Assembly: GCA_900759225.1 (NCBI GenBank) | Contig: CAAEUM010000002.1 | Location: forward strand, 1-6,666 | DNA: 6,666 nt | Origin: Lachnospiraceae bacterium | GTDB lineage: Bacteria; Bacillota; Clostridia; Lachnospirales; Lachnospiraceae | Reading direction: 5' to 3' | Shown here: piece after piece, positions 1-6,577 of the stretch | Numbering within the stretch: position 1 is the first letter of the stretch | How the letters are laid out: each line of letters starts with the position of its first letter | Translations under genes and position numbers: made by a program | The notes under the pieces: generated by a model | The model's input: only the letters and a program-made list of their open reading frames with translations | What the model was told of the DNA's origin: nothing | The model's database searches: none

Positions 1-727
1 TCATAGAACGCTCGCCGCCCTGAGGATACTTTGTCTTAAGAGGACAGACGCTGATCCGCGGCTCATCCTTTACAAGCTCCGTAAGCTTCTTGATCGCCTC
101 CGGCTTGTTGTTCTCAATGCCGATAACGCCCTTTGCCTTATCAAACAGCTGCAGGATAACCCTTAAGCCTCCTACGATCTTCTCCGGCTCTTCGATCATC
201 ATGCGATAGTCACTGGTAAGGTAAGGCTCGCACTCTGCGCCGTTTACGATTACATAATCGATCGCATTCTCATCCTTTGGAGTCAGCTTTACGTGAGTTG
301 GGAAGCCTGCGCCGCCCATGCCTACGATTCCTGCCTCCTTCACAATATTGCGGATTTCTTCCTTGGTAAGGGAAGCCGGGTCCCGTTCCTCTCCCAGTCC
401 TTCCACTGTCTTGTACTCACCGTCATTCTCAACGATAACAGACATTACCATTGCACCATTGGCAACGCGCCTTGGCTCAATGGCCTTTACCGTCCCCGAT
501 ACGGAAGAAATAACATTGGCGGAAATAAAACCGCCTGCCTCTCCAATCTTCTGGCCTGCCAGTACATGATCGCCCTTCTTAACCAGAGGCTTTGCAGGTG
601 CGCCGATGTGCTGTGACATTGGGAACACCAATTCGCCCTTAGGCAACAGAACCTGTACCGGTTTGTTTTCTGACAGCTCTTTTCCTTCATAAGGATGGAT
701 GCCGCCGATAAAAGTCGCCAAACCCAT
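1..727 (-). CDS. rnfC: RnfC, electron transport complex subunit C (5' part; runs off left edge)
   Basis: First 242 residues of RnfC, the peripheral NADH/FMN- and iron-sulfur-carrying subunit of the membrane Rnf complex, which oxidises ferredoxin, reduces NAD+ and pumps Na+ or H+. Seen: the N-terminal start MGLATFIGGIHPYEGKE and a lipoyl-like sandwich region at about residues 30-85; a glycine-rich GMGGAGFP motif at 136-143, followed by THVKL; NGAECEPYLTSDYR from 162, typical of the Complex I 51-kDa-like nucleotide-binding fold; and KTKYPQGGER at 231-240. The C-terminal 4Fe-4S cysteine clusters lie outside the window. The ATG at 727 is chosen because AGAGGGG (742-736) sits 8 nt upstream and an in-frame TAA lies at 755-757. 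In Clostridia rnfC is usually first in rnfCDGEAB, which fits the promoter signals just upstream. No break in the frame is seen. Assignment is firm; coupling ion unknown. Confidence 0.96.
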   Translation of the reverse strand, partial: MGLATFIGGIHPYEGKELSENKPVQVLLPKGELVFPMSQHIGAPAKPLVKKGDHVLAGQKIGEAGGFISANVISSVSGTVKAIEPRRVANGAMVMSVIVENDGEYKTVEGLGEERDPASLTKEEIRNIVKEAGIVGMGGAGFPTHVKLTPKDENAIDYVIVNGAECEPYLTSDYRMMIEEPEKIVGGLRVILQLFDKAKGVIGIENNKPEAIKKLTELVKDEPRISVCPLKTKYPQGGERSM

Positions 728-735
728 GGATTCTA

Positions 736-742
736 CCCCTCT
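736..742 (-). promoter_or_regulatory. rnfC ribosome binding site
   Basis: AGAGGGG on the minus strand lies 8 nt before the ATG at 727. It fixes the rnfC start, since the frame is closed by a TAA a few codons upstream. Confidence 0.75.
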
Positions 743-763
743 TTCTTCGAATAATTATTCCTG

Positions 764-791
764 TCGGGCCAGGCTGCTTGGCTTGACCCGA
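764..791 (-). other. stem-loop at the 5' end of the predicted rnfC leader
   Basis: In minus-strand RNA, 791-781 (UCGGGUCAAGC) pairs with 774-764 (GCCUGGCCCGA) around a 6-nt loop: 11 positions with one G-U wobble and one A-C mismatch. No run of U follows, so it is not an intrinsic terminator. It begins within a few nt of the transcription start predicted from the promoter at 802-830 and ends about 20 nt before the ribosome binding site. A 5'-terminal stem of this kind often protects mRNA from decay; that role is inference. The fold is visible, its use is not proven. Confidence 0.5.
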
Positions 792-801
792 TATCTCAAC
801 T

Positions 802-830
802 AGTATATCATAAAAAAATACTGTATACAA
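802..830 (-). promoter_or_regulatory. candidate rnfC promoter P2 (proximal)
   Basis: A sigma-A-like promoter: -35 TTGTAT (830-825), 17-bp spacer, -10 TATACT (807-802), with a TGA extension directly before the -10 box (810-808). The start site would fall near 795, giving a leader of roughly 68 nt for rnfC. The -35 match is only moderate, but spacing and extended -10 are good. The spacer contains a run of seven T. Confidence 0.6.
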
Positions 831-835
831 TACAG
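812..835 (-). repeat. perfect inverted repeat CTGTAT-TGT-ATACAG followed by a T run
   Basis: On the minus strand CTGTAT (835-830) and ATACAG (826-821) form a perfect 6-bp inverted repeat around TGT, followed by TA and seven T (818-812). Two readings are possible. As RNA it is a short, AT-rich hairpin with a U tract, so a weak terminator for the argS-Snf2 transcript. As DNA it is a 15-bp operator-like palindrome covering the -35 box of P2; its TGTATACA core resembles sites of GntR-family repressors. The sequence does not decide between them, and both could hold. Confidence 0.4.
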
Positions 836-862
836 ATTGTTCTCGTTATTTTTTTATTTTTC

Positions 863-880
863 CTGTTAATTTCATGACAA
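863..880 (-). promoter_or_regulatory. candidate Rex operator (imperfect)
   Basis: The minus strand reads TTGTCATGAAATTAACAG. Against the Rex consensus TTGTTAA-N4-TTAACAA it matches 11 of 14 fixed positions, with an exact TTGT start and TTAACA in the second arm. Rex is the NADH/NAD+-sensing repressor of fermentation and redox genes in Firmicutes. The site lies just downstream of the TATAAT box at 890-895 (about +4 to +21), a blocking position, and upstream of P2. A Rex site before rnfC makes metabolic sense because Rnf makes NADH, but this is a motif match by eye in AT-rich DNA. Confidence 0.4.
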
Positions 881-889
881 TCCGGAACA

Positions 890-917
890 ATTATACACGT
901 TCCCTGCTAAATGTCTC
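890..917 (-). promoter_or_regulatory. candidate rnfC promoter P1 (distal)
   Basis: A consensus -10 TATAAT (895-890) is preceded after 16 bp by GAGACA (917-912), a 4-of-6 match to TTGACA that sits directly against the end of the Snf2 gene. The start would be near 883. The -10 box is framed by the inverted repeat GGAAC-N10-GTTCC (884-903), which could be an additional protein site or chance. The weak -35 makes this less sure than P2 unless an activator assists. Confidence 0.4.
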
Positions 918-3900
918 TCACTCCCCAACTCCCAGAAGAGCTGCCAGCTCGCTTCCTGTAAGGCCCGAAAGAGAACCTGCCCCTTCTGTTACAACTTGGT
1001 CTGCCAGCCTCTGCTTTGACTCCTGAAGCTTTAAAATATTCTCCTCGATGGTATTCCTGGTGATCAGCTTATAGACCGTTACCTGGCGCTTCTGCGCAAT
1101 CCGGTGGTTGCGGTCTGTAGCCTGGTTCTGGGCCGCTACATTCCACCAGGGGTCATAATGGATCACGATATCTGCCGCTGTCAGGTTTAAGCCTGTTCCG
1201 CCTGCTTTAAGACTGATCAAAAAAACGGGGATCGGGGAACCCGAAAAAGTACCTACCAGCTGCAGCCGCTCCTCCTTGGAGGTGGCCCCTGTAAGCTTAA
1301 GGCATTCAATCCCCTCTTTTTTCAGGCGTTCCTCAATCAGATCCAGCATAGAGGTAAACTGGGAAAACAAAAGAAGCTTATGCTCCCCCTCCACGCTTCG
1401 TCGGATCAGGTCCATACAGGTTTCAAGCTTGGCTGACCCGCCCCTGTAATTGCCATAGCAAAGCCTTGGATCACAGCAAAGCTGCCTTAAGCGCATGAGC
1501 TCTGATAGAATCTGCATCCGCTCATTTCCTGCCAGCGTGCCCTCTCCCTCCAGCTTTTCCTTTAGCACAAGGGCATTAGCGCCATAAAGCCTTTTTTGTT
1601 CCCCTTCCAGGCTGGAATACACCACCTGCTCCAGCTTATCAGGAAGCTCCTTCAACACATCCTGTTTCAAACGTCTCAGCACAAAGGGGGAAATCAGCTT
1701 TTTAAGCCGCTCTAACACCTCCTGGCTGCCGTCCCGCACAATGGGAAGCTCATATTCCCGGTTAAAATACCTGTTTCCAAAGAGAAATCCCGGCATCAGA
1801 TAATCAAAAATGCTCCACAGCTCTCCCAGCCGGTTTTCCACCGGCGTGCCGGTTAAGGCAAGCTTTGTCCTTGCCTCAACGGCCTTTACGCTTTTTGCGC
1901 TCTGGGTGGCTGCATTCTTAATATACTGTGCCTCATCAATGATCTGGAAACGGAAGCTGATCCCCTCATAGAGGGCAATGTCCCTCTTTAACAGATCATA
2001 GGAGGTGACAAACACTGAAGCGCACTGCGGCTCTTCCTGAAGCCTCTTAAGAAGGGCCTCCCGCTCCGGGCCTGTCCCTGCCACAGGCTGGACCCTGAGC
2101 CCCGGTGCAAAGCGGGTAAGCTCGTACTCCCAGTTGTATACAAGGGAAGCCGGGCACACCACCAGGCTGGGTCTTTTCTCCCCCTCCTGATAGATGGACA
2201 GAAGAAGAGCTATGACCTGAATGGTTTTTCCAAGCCCCATGTCATCTGCCAATATGCCCCCAAAGCCATACTTATCCAGATGTCTCAGCCAGCGGTAGCC
2301 CTTTTTCTGGTACTCCCTTAAGGTTCCTGCCAGTCCCTCCGGCACCGGCTCATCCCAGTCCTCCTCATGCTTCATACCGCCTACCAGGGCCTTAAACAGC
2401 TGGTCCCTGTAATAGGAAAGGCCCTTTCCCTCCTTTAAAGCGGCATCAAGGTACATCGCCCTGTAAACCGGCAGGCGGAAGATACCTGACTGCAGTTCCT
2501 TCTTTCCAATGCCCAGGTTTTCCGCCAGGGCCGTAACAACAGAAAGCCCGCCTTCCTCCAGCTTTAAAAACTGCCCGTTTTTCAGGCGGTAATACTTTTT
2601 TTTCTGGCTGTAGGCAGAAAGGATCCGCGAAAGCTCCTGCCCCTCTAAATCCCCGGCATCTACAGACAGCTGAAGCCAGCCTCCTGACATGGAAACCCCA
2701 ACGCTTACCTGCCTCGGAGGAAGCACCCGGTACTGCTCAAGAGACTGGGCCAGATACACCTCACCCAGCTGCCTGAATTCTTCGATCCCTGTATCAAAGA
2801 GGGCATACAGGGCATCCTCATCCTTCCGTATGACAAAATGTCTCCCATCCGTATCTTTATACTTAAAATATTTACCGATCACCTGGCTGATGGAAAATTC
2901 TCCCGGCACGTCCCTGCATACAGTTCTTGGAAGGTTCTCGTCCTCAATGGGATGGAAGGTATATTCCCCATAGGAAAGCAGCGGTTCCATAGAAAGCTCA
3001 TTTTCATTTTCACTTTCAAAATAGAATCTGGCTTTAAGAGGCTCAGGCTTATATGCCTCAAGATCAACACCCTTCAGGCGCAGCTGGCAAAAGGGCGCGA
3101 TCGCCTTTATGACACGCTCATAAAACAGCGGGATCTCCTTTGGCCCTACAAGCACCGGCTGCACCGGCTCCCTTAGCATCTGGTTTAAAAAGGGCCTTAC
3201 TGCCTCGGAAAATTCCGGGCTGCAGCAAAACAGCCGGCTGCCGGTCACAATATAAACCTGGTATTCTCCCTCGAAGGAATACAGAACCGGCTCTGTCTCC
3301 TGGTCACTGCAGATACCGGACAGGGTTACCCGGATACCGTCCTTTCCGAATTTTTTAATCGTAAGAGCCAGCATTGGGTCACTGTGCTTCATGGAAAGGC
3401 GTGCGGGGATATTCCCGGAAAGCCTGGCCTCCAGCTCATCCTCTTTTAAAAGAGCAAAAAAGGAATCCCGGTTCATGCGCCGAAGCTCCAGGCTCCTTGC
3501 TGCCCCCTGCTTTTCTGTCAGTGCAAGGATCATGGACAGAAGGGGCCTGGATTCCTGCAAAAAAGCGCCGGGCTGATGATGGAAAGCCAATTCCTTGCCA
3601 TATTCTACATAGGAGCCCTGCTCCACTGCCTCACAGAAGGCAGATAAATCCCGAAGAGCATAAAGACGGCTGCTTCCCAGCTTAAATTCCAGGCGCACCT
3701 GCCCCCGCTCCAGCACCAGCACCGGCACAAGGCGCACCTGTCCCGGCTCCCTGATTTCCATAATGCGGGCTACCTCCCGGTTTGTGTACTCCCGTATCAT
3801 GGAATGGATCTGGGTGGAGGTATACACCGGAGGCTTTTTTGCCTCTTCCAATTCCTGGCCATAATAGTCAAACAGGGCCTTCCCATGGGCGCACATGCCC

Positions 3901-4061
3901 TTATAGGAATTCCCTGCAGCACAGGTGCAGGAATAATCCCGCACCTGTCCATTTTTCAGATACAGCCTTACGTCATAAATCCGGCCTTCCTCTTCCACCT
4001 GTCCCTTTACGCCAGCCTCCCCCTTCCAGAAGCTGCTGGCATTCATTTTTATAATCTTCAT
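918..4061 (-). CDS. SWIM-domain Snf2-family DEAD/DEAH-box helicase-like ATPase
   Basis: A 1047-residue cytoplasmic, ATP-driven double-stranded DNA translocase of the bacterial Snf2 family; its client in the cell is unknown. Domains: SWIM zinc finger (C45, C47, C57, H59; CxC...CxH); a bacterial Snf2-associated region, about 90-560, poorly conserved; Snf2 ATPase lobe 1, about 580-800, with Walker A DDMGLGKT (606-613), Walker B DEAQ (709-712) and motif III LTGTPVENR (736-744); helicase C lobe, about 890-1010, with motif V LKAGGTGLNLT (951-961) and motif VI ATDRNHRIAQ (981-990). Motif VI has HRIAQ where HRIGQ is usual; R984 and R987 are kept. All ATPase motifs are intact, so the enzyme should be active. 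ATG at 4061 has AAAGGA (4077-4072) 10 nt upstream. It follows argS by 52 nt, probably in one transcript. No methylase, nuclease or other defence gene is in view, so a chromosome-maintenance or transcription-recycling role (compare RapA/HepA) is more likely than DISARM-type defence. Confidence 0.93.
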   Translation of the reverse strand: MKIIKMNASSFWKGEAGVKGQVEEEGRIYDVRLYLKNGQVRDYSCTCAAGNSYKGMCAHGKALFDYYGQELEEAKKPPVYTSTQIHSMIREYTNREVARIMEIREPGQVRLVPVLVLERGQVRLEFKLGSSRLYALRDLSAFCEAVEQGSYVEYGKELAFHHQPGAFLQESRPLLSMILALTEKQGAARSLELRRMNRDSFFALLKEDELEARLSGNIPARLSMKHSDPMLALTIKKFGKDGIRVTLSGICSDQETEPVLYSFEGEYQVYIVTGSRLFCCSPEFSEAVRPFLNQMLREPVQPVLVGPKEIPLFYERVIKAIAPFCQLRLKGVDLEAYKPEPLKARFYFESENENELSMEPLLSYGEYTFHPIEDENLPRTVCRDVPGEFSISQVIGKYFKYKDTDGRHFVIRKDEDALYALFDTGIEEFRQLGEVYLAQSLEQYRVLPPRQVSVGVSMSGGWLQLSVDAGDLEGQELSRILSAYSQKKKYYRLKNGQFLKLEEGGLSVVTALAENLGIGKKELQSGIFRLPVYRAMYLDAALKEGKGLSYYRDQLFKALVGGMKHEEDWDEPVPEGLAGTLREYQKKGYRWLRHLDKYGFGGILADDMGLGKTIQVIALLLSIYQEGEKRPSLVVCPASLVYNWEYELTRFAPGLRVQPVAGTGPEREALLKRLQEEPQCASVFVTSYDLLKRDIALYEGISFRFQIIDEAQYIKNAATQSAKSVKAVEARTKLALTGTPVENRLGELWSIFDYLMPGFLFGNRYFNREYELPIVRDGSQEVLERLKKLISPFVLRRLKQDVLKELPDKLEQVVYSSLEGEQKRLYGANALVLKEKLEGEGTLAGNERMQILSELMRLRQLCCDPRLCYGNYRGGSAKLETCMDLIRRSVEGEHKLLLFSQFTSMLDLIEERLKKEGIECLKLTGATSKEERLQLVGTFSGSPIPVFLISLKAGGTGLNLTAADIVIHYDPWWNVAAQNQATDRNHRIAQKRQVTVYKLITRNTIEENILKLQESKQRLADQVVTEGAGSLSGLTGSELAALLGVGE

Positions 4062-4080
4062 GCTTCACGCGTCCTTTCAC

Positions 4081-4102
4081 CGGCAGCTGCATGCAGCCGC
4101 CG
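4081..4102 (-). other. GC-rich hairpin between argS and the Snf2 gene
   Basis: A 22-nt inverted repeat: minus-strand CGGCGGCTG (4102-4094) pairs with CAGCTGCCG (4089-4081) around CATG. The stem has 9 bp with one pair that is G-U in minus-strand RNA but A-C on the plus strand, so it folds better in the transcript of these genes. No T run follows, so it is not a standard terminator. It ends 3 nt before the AAAGGA ribosome binding site of the Snf2 gene. It could lower Snf2 translation or guard the 3' end of argS mRNA after cleavage (inference). Confidence 0.55.
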
Positions 4103-4113
4103 AAGGGTTCCCG

Positions 4114-5901
4114 CTACATACGGTCAGGCGCCTCAATTCCCAAAAGCTGGATACAGGTTTCCAGTACCCGCTTTGTCAGCGTGATCAGGCCAATATAGCT
4201 GTCCTTTCTGGACTCATCTTCCTCAGAAAGGATTTTTGTATCATGGTAGAAGCTGTTAAATACGTTGGCCAGCTCATAAATATACTGGCAGATTTTATGA
4301 GGCGCTGTTTCCGCAAAGCTGTTTTCCAGAACCTCGTTGTATTTTGCAAGCTGCAAAAGAAGTGCCTTCTCAGAAGCACCCTTAGCAGGAAGGATCTTCT
4401 TTTCTGCCCCGGTACTGCTTACATTGCCGCCATTTTCCATATACTTGGAAAGGATCGACTTAATGCGCACAATGGTATAGAGGATATAAGGGCCGGTATT
4501 TCCCTCAAAGGAAATAAAGCGGTCCACATCAAATATATAATCCTTGGCTGCCTGGTTAGACAGATCACCGTACTTTAAGGCTGCAAGGCCTACGATCTTT
4601 GCTGTTTCCCTTGCCTCGTCCTCGGATACAGTACGGTTTTCCATAATGCGCTCAAATACAGCCTGGTCAATGTCTGCGATCAGGCGCTCCAGGCGCATAA
4701 CCCCGCCTTCTCTTGTCTTGAAAGGCTTTCCGTCCTTGCCATTCATGGTGCCAAAGCCCAGGAATATCATAGGGGTATCTTCGCTTACGATCCCGGCCAT
4801 CTTTGCAACCCGGAATACCTGCTCAAAATGCATGGACTGGCGCTTGTCTACCACATAAATATAGCGGTCTGGCTTAAAGTCCTGCTCACGCTCTACGATC
4901 GTAGCCAGATCAGAAGTTGCATAGAGAGATGCACCATCGGACTTGCGGATCAGGCAGGGAGGTATCTCCTTTGTATCCGTTTCTCTGGCCACATCAACTA
5001 CAAGGGCGCCCTGGCTCTCATGGGCCAGCCCCTTATCAACCAGCTCCTGAACCATATCATCAATATAAGGGTCAGCGTCGCTTTCCCCCTTCCACAAATC
5101 AAAATCTACATTAAGGTTGGAGTAATTTTTCTTTAAGTCTGCCACAGATACCTTCATAATGTGATTCCAGATAGCCCTGTAAGGCGCAAATCCCTTCTGC
5201 AGCTTTAAGGTTGCCTCATGCGCCCGCTCCTTAAAGGTCTCATCCACCTTTGATTTTGCACTGGCTGCCGGATAAATTTCCTCCAGCTCCCCAATCGTAA
5301 AAGGCGCCTCCTCCGGGTACTCCCCTGTAAAGCCTTCATCAAAATAGCAGAGCTCTGGCTTCCTGTCCCTGAGCTCCTCAATGATCAGACCCATCTGCAG
5401 TCCCCAGTCACCCAGATGCACATCGCCGATCATTTCATGGCCCAGGAAGCGCCCCATGCGCTTAATGCTCTCGCCGATGATCGCAGAGCGCAGATGGCCT
5501 ACATGGAGGGGCTTTGCCACATTGGCGCCGCCGTAGTCCACAATGATCGTTTCCTTTTTCTCAGGCTCCTCAAGGCCCAGCTTTTCTTCTGCTGCCATAC
5601 CGTTTGCATAGTCAGCCAAAAAAGCCTCTGACAGCTTTAAATTAATAAAGCCCGGCATTACTGCCACTGCCTCGCCGAAAACAGAGGCCTCCTTCTGCGC
5701 TTCCAGCTGTTCCACAACCTTGTTTGCAATGTCGATCGGCTTTGTCTTGTAGGCCTTGGCAGCTGCCATAGCCCCGTTGCACTGGTATTCACATAGATCC
5801 GGACGGTTTGACAATACCACCCGGGCAAATTTTTCTTCATAACCGCAGGCCTTAAATGCTGCCTGAAGCTCCCGTTCCATCAATTCCAGAATTTTCTTCA
5901 C
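4114..5901 (-). CDS. argS: arginyl-tRNA synthetase
   Basis: Class I aminoacyl-tRNA synthetase (595 residues, usual family length is about 550-600) that charges tRNA-Arg with arginine using ATP in the cytoplasm. Seen: N-terminal Arg-tRNA recognition (Add1) domain about 1-85; catalytic core opening at VDYGGANVAKPLHVGHLRSA with the HIGH motif as HVGH (133-136); the degenerate KMSKS loop as KTREGG (395-400), normal for many ArgRS; the DALR anticodon-binding domain from about 470 (NTGPYILYTIVRIKSIL) to the typical C-terminal end APDRM. Start: I prefer GTG at 5901 over the in-frame ATG at 5928. The GTG has AAGGAG (5917-5912) upstream and gives the usual N-terminus MKKILELMERELQ. The ATG has no ribosome binding site and follows directly on the T run of the efp terminator. 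No T-box leader is seen. It probably heads a transcript with the Snf2 gene, 52 nt downstream. Confidence 0.97.
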   Translation of the reverse strand: MKKILELMERELQAAFKACGYEEKFARVVLSNRPDLCEYQCNGAMAAAKAYKTKPIDIANKVVEQLEAQKEASVFGEAVAVMPGFINLKLSEAFLADYANGMAAEEKLGLEEPEKKETIIVDYGGANVAKPLHVGHLRSAIIGESIKRMGRFLGHEMIGDVHLGDWGLQMGLIIEELRDRKPELCYFDEGFTGEYPEEAPFTIGELEEIYPAASAKSKVDETFKERAHEATLKLQKGFAPYRAIWNHIMKVSVADLKKNYSNLNVDFDLWKGESDADPYIDDMVQELVDKGLAHESQGALVVDVARETDTKEIPPCLIRKSDGASLYATSDLATIVEREQDFKPDRYIYVVDKRQSMHFEQVFRVAKMAGIVSEDTPMIFLGFGTMNGKDGKPFKTREGGVMRLERLIADIDQAVFERIMENRTVSEDEARETAKIVGLAALKYGDLSNQAAKDYIFDVDRFISFEGNTGPYILYTIVRIKSILSKYMENGGNVSSTGAEKKILPAKGASEKALLLQLAKYNEVLENSFAETAPHKICQYIYELANVFNSFYHDTKILSEEDESRKDSYIGLITLTKRVLETCIQLLGIEAPDRM

Positions 5902-5911
5902 TGTTTTCCCT

Positions 5912-5917
5912 CTCCTT
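5912..5917 (-). promoter_or_regulatory. argS ribosome binding site that decides a GTG start
   Basis: AAGGAG on the minus strand (with GAGGG just after it) lies 10 nt before GTG 5901-5899. The alternative ATG at 5928 lies upstream of this site, so ribosomes bound here can only use the GTG. Confidence 0.8.
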
Positions 5918-5934
5918 CTTGCAATCATTTACGT

Positions 5935-5963
5935 AAAAAAGCAGCCCCGGCTGATGCCGGGGC
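5935..5963 (-). terminator. strong intrinsic terminator after efp
   Basis: Minus-strand RNA GCCCCGGC (5963-5956), loop AUCA, GCCGGGGC (5951-5944): a perfect 8-bp, all G-C stem, then UGC and six U (5940-5935). It lies 42 nt after the efp stop codon and only 18 nt before the argS ribosome binding site, so it ends efp transcripts or acts as a leaky attenuator for argS. On the plus strand a looser T-rich run follows the stem, but no plus-strand gene needs it. Confidence 0.9.
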
Positions 5964-5978
5964 AATCCCTTTTGTTTT

Positions 5979-5994
5979 AGCCAGTTTAATGGCT
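5979..5994 (-). other. small stem-loop in the efp-argS gap
   Basis: AGCCA (5994-5990) pairs with TGGCT (5983-5979) around a 6-nt loop, 11 nt after the efp stop. The segment ATCAGCC (5997-5991) recurs in the terminator at 5955-5949, so TGGCT could also pair with four bases there. The alternative pairing is far too weak to beat the 8-bp G-C terminator stem unaided. Confidence 0.3.
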
Positions 5995-6004
5995 GATTCG
6001 TTGT

Positions 6005-6562
6005 TTATACGCGGGACAGATACTCGCCGGTCCTTGTATCAATCTTAATCTTGTCACCAATCTCCACAAACAGCGGTACAGATACGGTTGCTCCTGTTTC
6101 AACCGTTGCCGGCTTGCTCGCACCTGTTGCAGTATCGCCCTTGAAGCCTGGCTCTGTATCGGTAATCTCCAGCTCAACAAACAGCGGAGGCTCAACGGAA
6201 AATACGTTGCCGTTGTAGGAACATACCTTAACGATCTCATTTTCCTTTACAAACTTTAAGGCATCGCCGATAATGTCAGCATTTAATGCCAGCTGCTCAT
6301 AGTTCTCTACATTCATGAAATTGAACAGATCGCCGTCTGCATACAGATACTGCATATCAACTCTGTCAATTCTTGCCTGAGGGAATTTTTCAGTTGGACG
6401 GAAGGTACGCTCTACAACACCTCCGTTGATTACGTTTTTCAGTTTTGTACGCACGAATGCTGCACCCTTACCTGGCTTAACATGCTGGAATTCAATGATC
6501 TGAACAACCTGTCCGTCAATTTCCAGTGTAATGCCATTTCTAAAATCGCCTGCTGATACCAT
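6005..6562 (-). CDS. efp: translation elongation factor P
   Basis: EF-P (185 residues, the normal length) enters the ribosomal E site and speeds peptide bond formation at proline runs. Seen: KOW-like N-terminal domain (1-65) with the loop [15 protein letters not shown], whose tip K32 is the residue that is modified in Bacillus (aminopentanol) or, at the equivalent site, in E. coli (beta-lysyl); an OB-fold middle domain (about 66-128) starting at [13 protein letters not shown]; and a C-terminal OB domain (129-185) with the signature [45 protein letters not shown] region. All three domains are complete. The PGKG loop is Bacillus-like, suggesting Bacillus-type K32 modification, but no modifying enzyme is in the window. 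ATG 6562 has AGGAGGA (6577-6571) 8 nt upstream. Its own promoter and terminator make it a likely single-gene unit, with possible readthrough into argS. Confidence 0.98.
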   Translation of the reverse strand: MVSAGDFRNGITLEIDGQVVQIIEFQHVKPGKGAAFVRTKLKNVINGGVVERTFRPTEKFPQARIDRVDMQYLYADGDLFNFMNVENYEQLALNADIIGDALKFVKENEIVKVCSYNGNVFSVEPPLFVELEITDTEPGFKGDTATGASKPATVETGATVSVPLFVEIGDKIKIDTRTGEYLSRV

Positions 6563-6570
6563 AACGATAT

Positions 6571-6577
6571 TCCTCCT
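6571..6577 (-). promoter_or_regulatory. efp ribosome binding site
   Basis: AGGAGGA on the minus strand, a near-perfect Shine-Dalgarno match, lies 8 nt before the ATG at 6562, consistent with the high expression expected of EF-P. Confidence 0.9.

Noticed and set aside
293..616. Plus-strand open frame of 107 codons
   Set aside because: Lies wholly antisense to rnfC, has no recognisable domain and low-complexity composition; rnfC is certain on the other strand.
918..4061. Snf2 gene as part of a DISARM-like or other phage defence system
   Set aside because: No methyltransferase, phospholipase D, DUF1998 or nuclease gene is next to it; neighbours are argS and rnfC.
3804..4184. Plus-strand open frame of 126 codons spanning the argS-Snf2 junction
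   Set aside because: Antisense to two firm genes, with no domain and a cysteine/proline/histidine-rich composition typical of shadow frames.
4060..4578. Plus-strand open frame of 172 codons
   Set aside because: The longest antisense frame, but it overlaps the conserved argS C-terminal domain and shows no recognisable family motif or convincing ribosome binding site.
5949..5997. Terminator/antiterminator switch from the repeated ATCAGCC
   Set aside because: The alternative pairing gives only about four base pairs and could not displace the 8-bp G-C terminator stem; no sensor domain is seen.
5929..6004. T-box riboswitch upstream of argS
   Set aside because: Many Firmicute synthetase genes have one, but the gap is too short and lacks the conserved T-box sequence; only a plain terminator and a small stem are present.
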